Origin: an uncultured Coriobacteriales bacterium
GTDB taxonomy: Bacteria > Actinomycetota > Coriobacteriia > Coriobacteriales > UMGS124
NCBI GenBank assembly: GCA_903789505.1
Contig: CAIFEU010000001.1
Location: 8,527 to 32,343, forward strand
Reading direction: 5' to 3'
Length of the DNA stretch: 23,817 bases
This document shows, piece after piece, positions 1 through 7,467 of this stretch. The notes under the pieces were generated by a model, which made no database searches, was not told where the DNA came from, and was given only the letters and a program-made list of their open reading frames with translations. The position numbers were made by a program, and so were the translations under genes. Numbering within the stretch: position 1 is the first letter of the stretch; each line of letters starts with the position of its first letter.

Positions 1-82
1 GGGCCCCCCCCCACGGGGCCACTTGCTCCCCCCCCCCGCCCCCCCACCCGCCTCCGGGGGGGGGGGGGCGCGGGTTCACAGG
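1..82. repeat. G/C homopolymer tract downstream of tatC
   Basis: The first 82 bases are almost only runs of G and C, including a C run near 28-37 and a G run near 56-68. They lie directly after the tatC stop. The run of Gs and Cs can pair with itself and might end tatC transcription, but it is just as likely a sequencing or assembly problem. No gene is visible here. Confidence 0.6.
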
Positions 83-1003
83 CTACCTCTGGAAGCGTCG
101 GCGCGCCGTGGAGGGACGCTCCTCCTCTTCGTCATCGTCTTCCTCGGAGTCGTCGGACGACCCGTCGTCATCGTCTTCCTCGTCGTCATCGTCTTCATCG
201 TCCTCGTCGGGCTCGATGTAGGTCCCCTCCGCCTTCTGCTTGGCGATGCGCCGCGCCAGGACGATGCGCGAGAACAGCAGCGACAGCTCGTACATCGACA
301 GCAGCGCCGCGAACATGAAGCCCATCGTGACGGGGCTCGCGTCGGGGGTGACCATGGCGCAGAAGACGAGCAGGACGACGTAGATCGTGCGCCAGTTCTT
401 GCGGAACGTCTTGTACGGCACCAGGTTGAACACGACCAGGTAGAAGACGATGAGCGGCAGCTCGAACGCGATGCCGAACGCGATGAGCAGACCCATGATC
501 GCCTTGAGGTAGGTCTCGGCGTCGGGCAGCGTCGTGCCGATCGCGTCCGACTCGCCCATCATCCAGCCGAAGGCCGCGCCGAGGATGACCTTGTAGCAGA
601 ACACGATGCCGATCACGAACAGGCAGATGCCGACCGCGAGCGTGGGGACGACCCAGCGGCGCTCGTTGGGCTTGAGCGCGGGGAGGAAGAACGCGAGAAT
701 CTCCCACAGGACGATTGGCGAGCACACGACAAACGACATGAAGATCGCGACGCGGAAGCGAATCGAGAAGCCGCCCAGGGGCGAGGTGACGATCATTCCC
801 GTCGAGCTCGAGTCGCCCAGCAGCGCCAGCGAGGAGGAGGGCATGAACTCCTTGATGGGCTCGAGCAGGAACACGATGATAGTCGGCGTGGCGAAGTACA
901 GCACGAGCGCCGTGATGAACAGAGAGGCCAGAACGATGACCAGACGGCGGCGGAGCTCGCCGAGGTGGTCCATCAGAGGCATGCGCGCGGGTCCGATAGG
1001 CAT
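83..1003 (-). CDS. tatC: Sec-independent protein translocase TatC with acidic C-terminal tail
   Basis: Core membrane subunit of the twin-arginine translocase, which recognises RR signal peptides and exports folded proteins. The N-terminus carries the family motif (M-D-H-L-G-E-L-R-R-R, residues 11-20). Six hydrophobic segments follow, with the conserved loop F-L-P-A-L-K-P-N-E-R-R before the third. The ORF is 306 aa, longer than most TatC proteins because the last 45 or so residues form a cytoplasmic tail of nearly uninterrupted Asp/Glu ending in a basic cluster (A-R-R-R-F-Q-R). The start is the ATG at 1003, preceded by a weak purine-rich site. The gene lies 26 bp behind tatA/B and is almost certainly cotranscribed with it. 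The likely client in this window is the FAD reductase at 16010-18208. The acidic tail is encoded by a GAC/GAG-repeat stretch and is likely variable. Confidence 0.95.
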   Translation of the reverse strand: MPIGPARMPLMDHLGELRRRLVIVLASLFITALVLYFATPTIIVFLLEPIKEFMPSSSLALLGDSSSTGMIVTSPLGGFSIRFRVAIFMSFVVCSPIVLWEILAFFLPALKPNERRWVVPTLAVGICLFVIGIVFCYKVILGAAFGWMMGESDAIGTTLPDAETYLKAIMGLLIAFGIAFELPLIVFYLVVFNLVPYKTFRKNWRTIYVVLLVFCAMVTPDASPVTMGFMFAALLSMYELSLLFSRIVLARRIAKQKAEGTYIEPDEDDEDDDDEEDDDDGSSDDSEEDDDEEEERPSTARRRFQR

Positions 1004-1029
1004 AGGATTTCTTTCAGGTGAGCGCCCGA

Positions 1030-1668
1030 CTAGGCCTCAGCCTGGTCCCCCTTTCCCTTGTCCGGGGTGGCCGCGGCGGAAGCCTTGGCGTCATTGGCAG
1101 AGTCGAGGTCGTACAGCTTGAACGAGTGGTTGGACAGGTTCTTGTTGCGCGTGGGCGAGGCGGTGCGAACCTGGCGGGCACCCGCGCTCCCGGCGACGGA
1201 TGCGGCGGGAGCCGTCTTGCGGTCCTTCTTCGCCTGCTCGGCGGCCTTCTCGGCCTCCAGGCGCGCTTTCTTCTCGGCGAAGGTCTCGGAGCGCCCGACC
1301 GGGGCGTCCGGTACCGCGACGGCCTCCTGCTCCCCCGTTGCCGAGGCTCCCGCCGCGCGTGCCGCCTTTGCCTGCGCCTCGGCGGCGAGTCGTGCCTTCT
1401 TCTCGGCGAAGGTCTCGGGCTTGGTCGAGGAGGACCCTGACGTGGTCTTCTTCTTGGGGCCCTGCTTCTTGACGGGCTCCTTGGCGGCCTCGTTGATGGG
1501 GTCGTAGATCTCGGTCTGCACCATCTTGTTCATCTGGTCCTGCGCCTGCTGGAACTGGCGCAGGGCGCGCCCGATCGTCCTGCCCATGGCGGGGAGCCGG
1601 TCTGGGCCGAAGATCAGGAAGCCGAAGATGAGGATGATGGCGAGCTCTGTTCCACTGATTCCAAACAC
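1030..1668 (-). CDS. tatA: TatA/TatB-family translocase subunit with long repeated tail
   Basis: Pore-forming or docking subunit of the Tat system. The N-terminal membrane helix (G-T-E-L-A-I-I-L-I-F-G-F-L-I) is followed by the family hinge F-G-P-D-R-L-P and an amphipathic helix (residues 29-48). The F-G-P hinge is slightly TatB-like, so assignment to TatA or TatB is open. At 212 aa it is about twice the usual TatA length. The extra part is a charged Ala/Lys/Glu-rich cytoplasmic tail that contains the segment E-T-F-A-E-K-K-A-R-L-x-A-E twice, about 45 residues apart. The start is GTG at 1668, supported by AGAAGGG seven bases upstream. It directly precedes tatC, and no second tatA/tatB gene is present in the window. 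Confidence 0.9.
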   Translation of the reverse strand: MFGISGTELAIILIFGFLIFGPDRLPAMGRTIGRALRQFQQAQDQMNKMVQTEIYDPINEAAKEPVKKQGPKKKTTSGSSSTKPETFAEKKARLAAEAQAKAARAAGASATGEQEAVAVPDAPVGRSETFAEKKARLEAEKAAEQAKKDRKTAPAASVAGSAGARQVRTASPTRNKNLSNHSFKLYDLDSANDAKASAAATPDKGKGDQAEA

Positions 1669-1878
1669 GGCAGGGCCCTTCTGACGCCACGAACAGAATT
1701 TGCGTGCCTACGAGCTGATCCGTGCGCCGCATGGGACCGCTCTCGCGGAGCCGGCGCACGCACGGTTGACTCTTACCCAACATGGCCTCGCCCTCACACC
1801 GAGGGGAGGGAGAAATGCAAAACGATAGAGCCCCCGGTGTCGCCGTCTGGCGGTCGCCGGGTCGGCAGGCAGGCGCCG

Positions 1879-2187
1879 TCAGGCGCCGATGATGCCTTCA
1901 ACGCCGAGCATCCCGAAGATGCGCTCGACGTTGGGCTGGACGCCCGTCGCCTTGAAGCTCTTGCCGGCGTCGGCGGCGCGATGGGACGCGCCCACGAGTA
2001 CGCCGATACCCGTCGAGTCGATGTAGGGCACGTCGGTCAGGTCGACCTCGACCTCGCTGACGGAGGCGTCGTCAATCAGGCGCTGGATGGGCACGCGCAC
2101 GCTCTCCGCATTGCTGACGTCCACCTCGCCCTTGACCACGACCCGGCCCTTGCCAGCCTCGGTCGCGCTTGAAACGCTGAGGTCCAT
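1879..2187 (-). CDS. STAS-domain anti-sigma factor antagonist
   Basis: A free-standing STAS domain of 102 aa in the SpoIIAA/RsbV family. These proteins bind anti-sigma or switch kinases and are controlled by phosphorylation of a Ser in the loop before helix 2. The sequence shows the beta strand V-E-V-D-L-T-D-V-P-Y followed by I-D-S-T-G-I-G-V-L-V-G. The Ser of D-S-T-G is the expected phosphorylation site. The start is uncertain: the ATG at 2187 has GGGG six bases upstream, whereas the in-frame ATG at 2199 has no visible ribosome site. No anti-sigma kinase or sigma factor lies in the window, so the partner is unknown. It sits between a TPR protein and tatA/B, on the same strand. Confidence 0.88.
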   Translation of the reverse strand: MDLSVSSATEAGKGRVVVKGEVDVSNAESVRVPIQRLIDDASVSEVEVDLTDVPYIDSTGIGVLVGASHRAADAGKSFKATGVQPNVERIFGMLGVEGIIGA

Positions 2188-2337
2188 CGATTGCCCCATT
2201 CGGGGAGTAAGGCCGGGGGTCGGCTTTGCCGGCCCGCGGCACGAGATTCCATGCTCCGGCGCGCGCCCCGCGACGGGGCGATGACCGCCAGGCACCCTCC
2301 GGCGCCGGACGGGTCGGGCACGCCGCACTTGCTCCTA

Positions 2338-3123
2338 CTACCCCTGACTGCTCGCCGACGTGTCGAGCGCGAGGCCGCCCACGATGCCGTCGGCAGAGTC
2401 GGAGCCCCCCGCATCGAGCGACGAGGACGCGACGTCGACGGAGCTGGACGATGCGTCCCCGTACTGGCTCAGCAGGCTCATCCGAATCAGCGCGCTGTAC
2501 GCCAGGTTGTAGGAGTTGGACTGGTCTGCCGTCAGCGCGTCGGCGTACGCCGAGGCGGCGAGGTCGTACTCGCCCTGGTCCTCGTACATCGTGCCCAGGT
2601 AGTACTGGACCGGCGAGAAGTCCTTGGCGCTGCTCGCCAGCGCCTCCATATCGGCGAGGCCCTGCTGCTCGTCGCCGCCGAAGTACTCGCAGATCGCGCG
2701 CTTCATCCTGACGACGTTGGAGTCGGGCTCCTGCTCGAGGTAGGCATCGTAGTACGGGATAGCCTGGGCGTAGGTCTGCGCGACGTGGTCGGCATCCTCG
2801 CTGGAGGAGGAGTCGGCGACGCTGGCGAGCTCCTGCGCCCACTCCATGTACGCGTTGCCCATGTTCGCGACGCTCAGCAGGCTCGTCGAGTCGCTCTCGT
2901 ACTTCGCGGACAGGGTGGCGATCTTATCGCGATAGGCGGAGTCGACGTCGGCGACCGTGCTGAGCGAGCTCGTGTCGGTCTGCGACTCGTCCGTCGTGGA
3001 GCCGGTGCTCGACCCGCCTATCGAGCAGCTGCTGAAGAAGGGCAGCATCAGAGATACGACCAGGATGATCGCGAAGATGACGATGATGACCTTCATGCCA
3101 AACGAGAGATTGTCCCTATCCAT
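2338..3123 (-). CDS. Single-pass membrane protein with TPR-like repeats
   Basis: A 261-aa protein with a short charged N-terminus, one hydrophobic segment (about residues 10-32, ending L-P-F-F-S-S-C), a Ser/Thr-rich stretch, then a helical region with TPR-like periodicity. Examples are A-Q-T-Y-A-Q-A-I-P-Y-Y-D-A-Y-L-E-Q-E-P and Y-Y-L-G-T-M-Y-E-D-Q-G-E-Y-D-L-A-A-S-A-Y. TPRs mediate protein-protein contacts; here they would lie outside the membrane if the N-terminus is inside. The S-S-C after the helix does not fit a lipobox well, so I favour a retained anchor over a lipoprotein. The start is chosen at 3123 (AAAGG 11 bases upstream); 3132 is possible. The C-terminus is Ser/Asp/Gly-rich and disordered. 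Function is unknown. Confidence 0.82.
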   Translation of the reverse strand: MDRDNLSFGMKVIIVIFAIILVVSLMLPFFSSCSIGGSSTGSTTDESQTDTSSLSTVADVDSAYRDKIATLSAKYESDSTSLLSVANMGNAYMEWAQELASVADSSSSEDADHVAQTYAQAIPYYDAYLEQEPDSNVVRMKRAICEYFGGDEQQGLADMEALASSAKDFSPVQYYLGTMYEDQGEYDLAASAYADALTADQSNSYNLAYSALIRMSLLSQYGDASSSSVDVASSSLDAGGSDSADGIVGGLALDTSASSQG

Positions 3124-3308
3124 GGAGCGCATGGCCTTTCGTTCGATCGGGAGGGGCCGCTCGCCGGTCCCTCGCCTCCCCTGTTCCGGCACGCCCGACA
3201 TCCCCACGGCGCGCCCGAGCCCGCCGCGGGGCACCACGGAAGGATAACCGTTTGCGGCGCACTTGTCTGCCCTCCCCCGCGGTTCGGCGGGAAGTCACCA
3301 CCCCGGGG

Positions 3309-3860
3309 CTAGTCGGACGTCGCCGACCCGGAGACGTCCTGCGCCGAGCTCGCCGCGGCCATCTGCGCCTTGTACGCCGCGAGGGCCTCCTCGTTGACCG
3401 AGCCGTCGTCGTTGATCATGCTCGACAGGTCGGGATGGCCGCTGGGCAGGCCCGCCGACTCGTTGACCGAGACCGACCCCTCCGAGGACGAGGACGACAG
3501 CGTCGACGTCGAGGAGGAGCTCGAGGTCGAGGACGACCCGCCCTGCAGCTGGCCGTACAGGCTGTCAATCGAGGCGCTCACCTGCGCCAGCGCGAAGAAG
3601 TACCCCAGCGCGAAGCCGAGCGCAAGGGCGACGACCGTGATGACGACGACCCTGCCGAACGAGGGAGGCCTACGCCTTCCCGAGGCGTCACGCCCGCGGG
3701 AGGGGGCGTCGCCTCCCTTGGACCCACGGGCGCGGCGCGCCGCCGGCTCCGCCTGGGACGCCTTCGCCCCCCTGCCCTTGTCCCTTTCGGCGGGGCGGGC
3801 ATCGGGCTGCGGCTCGGAGCCGTCGTCCTCGTCAAAGAAGTCCGTGTAGTTCGAAGCCAT
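3309..3860 (-). CDS. Hypothetical single-pass membrane protein with Ser-rich linker
   Basis: A 183-aa protein that I do not recognise. It has an acidic then basic, disordered cytoplasmic N-terminus (about 70 residues), one membrane helix (V-V-V-I-T-V-V-A-L-A-L-G-F-A-L-G-Y-F-F-A), a near-pure Ser/Thr stretch, and a small C-terminal part with D-L-S-S-M-I-N-D-D-G-S-V-N-E-E-A-L-A-A-Y-K. The start at 3860 is backed by GAGAGGA seven bases upstream. The architecture parallels the next gene downstream (inside N-terminus, one helix, Ser-rich linker), so the two may act together at the cell surface. The distance to the amidohydrolase gene upstream is 76 bp. Confidence 0.75.
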   Translation of the reverse strand: MASNYTDFFDEDDGSEPQPDARPAERDKGRGAKASQAEPAARRARGSKGGDAPSRGRDASGRRRPPSFGRVVVITVVALALGFALGYFFALAQVSASIDSLYGQLQGGSSSTSSSSSTSTLSSSSSEGSVSVNESAGLPSGHPDLSSMINDDGSVNEEALAAYKAQMAAASSAQDVSGSATSD

Positions 3861-3900
3861 GCGGGTTTCCTCTCCCGGGCCCCATGCGAGGCCCATGTTG

Positions 3901-3930
3901 CCGTCGCCCTCGCTGCGGCGGGGGCGACGG
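3901..3930 (-). terminator. Hairpin just after the amidohydrolase gene
   Basis: A perfect 9-bp inverted repeat (CCGTCGCCC / GGGCGACGG) with a 12-base loop begins six bases past the amidohydrolase stop. There is no U-tract, so it may be a weak terminator, an mRNA-stabilising end or a polarity element. Confidence 0.45.
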
Positions 3931-3936
3931 GATGGT

Positions 3937-5340
3937 CTAGCGGACGCGGAGCTTGGTGCGGGCGCTGCGGATGTCGTCGACGGCGCGGCTGATCTCGCGC
4001 ACGTCGATCGTGCGCATCTGGGCGATCTCGTCGCGCGCGTCGTACACCACCTTGCCGTCGATCATCGTCATGATGACGTCGTCGCGGTCGGAGGTGTGGA
4101 TGACCGCCGAGTTGGGGAAGTGCGTGGGGACCTGGCTGGAGTGGGAGAGGTCGACCGCGACGATGTCGGCGAGCTTGCCGACCTCCAGCGAGCCGATCCT
4201 GTCGTCGAGCCCCAGGGCGCGCGCCGACTCCAGCGTTCCCATGCGCATCATGTCGGGGCTCGTGATGAACCCGTCACGGCCGCCGACGGCGCGCTGGACC
4301 AGCAGCGTGAACCGCATCTCGTCGATCGGGTCGAGCGAGTCGCAGGCAGCGGAGGTCGAGGTGCCCAGGCCGACCGTGATGCCCGCCTTGCGCATCGCGA
4401 TGACGGGGGCGACGCCCATGCCCAGCTTGGCGTTGGCGCGGCTGCACACCGCGACGCTCACGCCGCGCTCGGCGAGCGAGGCGATGTCGGCGTCGTCGAC
4501 CTTGACGCAGTTGACCGCCAGCACGTCGGGCACGTCGAGGATGTTCCACATCTGCACGTACTGCACCGGTGAGCAGTCGGTGGGCAGGATCGCGGGCGAC
4601 TGCATGTCGGTCGCGGAAAGGTCGGTCGGGTCGCCCTCGATGAACGAGGCGAACGGCGTGTGGCCGTATTTGATGAAGTTGTATTCCTCGATCGACCCGG
4701 CCACGTCGACGCAGACCGGCAGCCCCCGCTGCGTGGCGTAGCGGCTCACCTCTCCGAGCATCTCGGGGTGGCACGTGTAGACGCTCTCCGAGGCGATGCC
4801 GTAGCTCAGCAGGCCGCCCTCGCCCTGCGCCTGCCACGACTCGATGTCGTCCGCCGCGCGCTCCATGTTCGTGGTGATCTGCTCGCGGGTCCGCGCCCCC
4901 ACCTCGCGGTAGACGACCCCGCGCATCCCCAGCCGGCGCAGCGCCTCGACCGAGTACCCGCGGCGCGTGACGTCGGCGACCGTCGTGATGCCGGAGCGCA
5001 CCGCCTCGTAGGCGCCCATCAGGGCAGAGTCCCTCCAGTCGCGCTCGTCGAGCAGGCGCTCCTTGCGCATCAGGTATGCCCGCCACGAGACGTAGGAGGC
5101 GTCGTTGGTGATGCCGCGCAGGATCGAGGTCTCGAGGTTGGTGTGGCAGTCGACGAAGCCGGGCACCAGGGCCGCCTCGCCGAAGTCGACGACCTGTTCC
5201 TCGGGATGGCGCGAGCACACCTCCGCCGCCGTGCCCATGTCCGCGATCTTGTTGCCGCTGACCAGGACCGCACCGTGGACGATGCCGTTGACCAGAAGGT
5301 CCTCGGTCACCGGGAGCACGTAATGGGCAGTCAGAATCAT
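3937..5340 (-). CDS. Amidohydrolase-fold protein with lost metal site (aminofutalosine/ATZ-TRZ deaminase-like)
   Basis: A full-length (467 aa) member of the metal-dependent amidohydrolase superfamily, closest in pattern to the ATZ/TRZ-aminofutalosine deaminase group: V-P-G-F-V-D-C-H-T-N-L-E-T-S-I-L-R-G at 59-76, N-A-K-L-G-M-G-V-A-P at 303-312, and the C-terminal L-G-S/L-E-V-G-K-L-A-D-I-V. The usual metal and catalytic residues are largely replaced. HxH reads H66-T-N68. The strand-5 H-L-A-E is D212-V-A-G215. The strand-6 H-C-V-H is N277-C-V-K280. The strand-8 Asp is S328. Most of the frame is intact, so this looks like a maintained non-canonical or pseudoenzyme rather than a decayed gene. It lies 53 bp behind menG, so a role near menaquinone metabolism is possible but unproven. 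The ATG at 5340 has AGGAAGG upstream. Confidence 0.85.
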   Translation of the reverse strand: MILTAHYVLPVTEDLLVNGIVHGAVLVSGNKIADMGTAAEVCSRHPEEQVVDFGEAALVPGFVDCHTNLETSILRGITNDASYVSWRAYLMRKERLLDERDWRDSALMGAYEAVRSGITTVADVTRRGYSVEALRRLGMRGVVYREVGARTREQITTNMERAADDIESWQAQGEGGLLSYGIASESVYTCHPEMLGEVSRYATQRGLPVCVDVAGSIEEYNFIKYGHTPFASFIEGDPTDLSATDMQSPAILPTDCSPVQYVQMWNILDVPDVLAVNCVKVDDADIASLAERGVSVAVCSRANAKLGMGVAPVIAMRKAGITVGLGTSTSAACDSLDPIDEMRFTLLVQRAVGGRDGFITSPDMMRMGTLESARALGLDDRIGSLEVGKLADIVAVDLSHSSQVPTHFPNSAVIHTSDRDDVIMTMIDGKVVYDARDEIAQMRTIDVREISRAVDDIRSARTKLRVR

Positions 5341-5393
5341 GGTAGTGCCACCTTCCTCGACTGAGGCGACCCGCGCCCCCCCACGCTGCGGGG

Positions 5394-6155
5394 CTAGCGC
5401 GCCGTCGCCCGATAGATGGTGGCGATGCCACCGGTGCATAGATGATACTCAACCGACCCGAAGCCCGCGCGGCGAAGCTCCTCGGCCACGCGAACCTGCG
5501 GAGGGAATTCGCGAATGGAGCTCACGAGGTAGTCGAACCCCGCACGGTCGTGCGTGAGATGCCCGCCCACGAACGGGATCACGCCGCCGAGGTAGGCGTT
5601 GTACACCGCGCGCCACACGGGGTTCGACGGCGTGGAGAACTCCAGCGCGACGTAGGTGCCCCCCGGGCGCAGCACGCGTCGGGCCTCGCGCATCGAGAGC
5701 TCGCGGTCGGAGAAGTTGCGCAGCCCGTACGCGACCGTGTAAACGTCGAACGAACCGTCCTCGAAGGGCAGGTCCATGGCGTCGGCGACCGTGGTGCGGA
5801 CCGCCACGCCGCGCGCCTTGCCCGCAGCGATGTGATCGTCGGCGATGTCGAGCATCTCCTTGGTGAAGTCGGTGAGCTCGACGCTCGCCGGCGGGCACGT
5901 CCGGCACAGCTCGAACGTCACGTCGCCCGTGCCGCCCGCGACGTCGATGACGCGGTCGTCGGGCGCGCACGCCGCCGTTCGCGCGACGCGGCGCAGCCAG
6001 AGGCGATAGATCCCCAGGCTGCTCAGCGCGTTGAACAGCTCGTACTTGCGCGCGATCGCGCGGAAGATGTCGCGAACCCGCTCGCCCTTGTCGTCGCGCT
6101 CCCGCGCCCCCTGCGCGCTCGGCGCGGACGCGCAGGTGAGAGGCTCATCGCTCAT
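5394..6155 (-). CDS. menG: Demethylmenaquinone methyltransferase (UbiE/MenG family)
   Basis: SAM-dependent C-methyltransferase that would complete menaquinone synthesis. The SAM-binding motif I is V-I-D-V-A-G-G-T-G-D (69-78). The acidic motif II region and the family strings D-A-M-D-L-P-F, A-Y-G-L-R-N-F and R-V-L-R-P-G-G are present. The N-terminal signature reads K-Y-E-L-F-N-A-L-S-S-L-G-I-Y-R-L-W, a diverged form of the usual Y-D-x-M-N-D-x-M-S-x-G-x-H-R-x-W. The length (253 aa) fits. The ATG at 6155 overlaps the end of the upstream aminotransferase by 11 bp, which suggests translational coupling. A GTG at 6170 is an alternative. The exact quinone substrate cannot be read from sequence. Confidence 0.88.
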   Translation of the reverse strand: MSDEPLTCASAPSAQGARERDDKGERVRDIFRAIARKYELFNALSSLGIYRLWLRRVARTAACAPDDRVIDVAGGTGDVTFELCRTCPPASVELTDFTKEMLDIADDHIAAGKARGVAVRTTVADAMDLPFEDGSFDVYTVAYGLRNFSDRELSMREARRVLRPGGTYVALEFSTPSNPVWRAVYNAYLGGVIPFVGGHLTHDRAGFDYLVSSIREFPPQVRVAEELRRAGFGSVEYHLCTGGIATIYRATAR

Positions 6156-7467
6156 CGGCGCCGGTCCCACGCGACGCGGCGGCCAGGCGCGCGCACACGA
6201 GCTTGACGCACGTCACGAACACGTCGAGCGCCTCGTCGAGCTCCTCAAGCGAGGGGAAGCTCGGCGCGATGCGGATGTCGGAGTCGCGCGGGTCGTCGTG
6301 ATGCGGCCAGGTGGCCCCCGCGCCGGTGAGCTTGACGCCGCACTCCCCCGCCAGGCTCACGATCGCCTTTGCGGAGCCCTCGGGCCCGTTGAACATCACG
6401 AAGTACCCGCCGCGCGGCCTGCTCCAGGTGGCGACGCGCAGGTCGGCGAGCCCCTGCGTCAGGCGGCGGTCGACGAGCTCGAAGCGCGGGCGCAGGACCT
6501 GCGCCTGGCGGCGCATGTGCTCGTGCACGCCGTCCACGTCGCGCAGGAAGCGAACGTGACGCAGCTGGTTGAGCTTGTCATGCCCGATCATCTGCACGGT
6601 CAGCTGCGCCTTGAGGTCGGCGAGGTTGGCAGGGGACGCGGCCATCGCCGAGACCCCGGCGCCAGGAAGCGTGATCTTGGACGTCGAGCAGAACTCGTAG
6701 ACCAAGTCGGGGTTGCCCGCCGCCTCGCAGGCGTCGAAGACGTTGGCGAGCGTGGGGTGGTCGTCGTAGAGGTGGTGTTCGCAGTAGGCGTTGTCCCACA
6801 TGACGCGGAAGTCGGGCGCCGCCGGCCTGAGCGCGGCGATGCGCGCGACGGCCTCGTCGGAGTAGACGATGCCGGAGGGGTTGGAGTACATCGGGACGCA
6901 CCACATGCCCTTGACGGTCGGGTCGGCGACGAGACGCTCGACCTCGTCCATGTCGGGGCCGTCGTCGCGCAGGGCGACGCTGACCAGCTCGAACCCGAAG
7001 TACTCGGTAATCGCGAAGTGACGGTCGTAGCCGGGCACCAGGCAGATCCACTTCAGGGGCGCTCGCTGAGCCTGCAGCAGCCACGGCTCGCAGCCCGCGA
7101 TCCCGTGGACCATGCCGTGGGAGATCACATCGTGCATCAGCGTCAGGCTGCTCTCGCCGCCGACGAAGACGCGGTCGGCAGGCACGCCCATGATCTGGCC
7201 GAACAGCTCGCGCGCCTCGGGGATGCCCATGAGGCAGCCGTAGTTGCGGCAGTCGGTGCCGTCGCTGGCGAACAACGAGGAGCCCGACCCCAGCACGTCG
7301 AGCATCGGCGTGGAGAGCTCAAGCTGCTCGGGGCACGGCTTGCCGCGCGCCATGTTGAGCGAAAGCCCGCGCGCCTTGATCTGGTCGACCTGCGTCTCGA
7401 GGGCGTCGATCTCGCCCGCAAGCTCGGAGTCGGTCAGGTCATCGTAGTACGAGCCAGGCATCTTCAT
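6145..7467 (-). CDS. Aspartate aminotransferase, subgroup Ic (MocR-like type)
   Basis: PLP-dependent fold-type I transaminase (440 aa). The N-terminal L-S-L-N-M-A-R-G-K-P-C-P-E-Q-L is characteristic of the Asp_aminotransf (subgroup Ic) family known from Corynebacterium AspT and not of classical AspC. PLP-contact motifs are N-P-S-G (197-200), W-D-N-A-Y (224-228) and the Schiff-base lysine K264 in S-T-S-K-I-T-L-P-G-A-G. It would interconvert aspartate/oxaloacetate and glutamate/2-oxoglutarate in the cytosol. The start at 7467 has GGGGGA five bases upstream; ATG 7461 is an alternative. It heads the minus-strand run that continues through menG and has a promoter at 7566-7593. Confidence 0.9.
   Translation of the reverse strand: MKMPGSYYDDLTDSELAGEIDALETQVDQIKARGLSLNMARGKPCPEQLELSTPMLDVLGSGSSLFASDGTDCRNYGCLMGIPEARELFGQIMGVPADRVFVGGESSLTLMHDVISHGMVHGIAGCEPWLLQAQRAPLKWICLVPGYDRHFAITEYFGFELVSVALRDDGPDMDEVERLVADPTVKGMWCVPMYSNPSGIVYSDEAVARIAALRPAAPDFRVMWDNAYCEHHLYDDHPTLANVFDACEAAGNPDLVYEFCSTSKITLPGAGVSAMAASPANLADLKAQLTVQMIGHDKLNQLRHVRFLRDVDGVHEHMRRQAQVLRPRFELVDRRLTQGLADLRVATWSRPRGGYFVMFNGPEGSAKAIVSLAGECGVKLTGAGATWPHHDDPRDSDIRIAPSFPSLEELDEALDVFVTCVKLVCARLAAASRGTGADER

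Noticed and set aside
1018..1507. Plus-strand frames opposite tatA/B
   Set aside because: They are the complement of the Ala/Lys-rich tail and have no support.
2191..3312. A 373-codon open frame on the plus strand
   Set aside because: It is antisense to the TPR-like membrane protein; no motif and no ribosome site.
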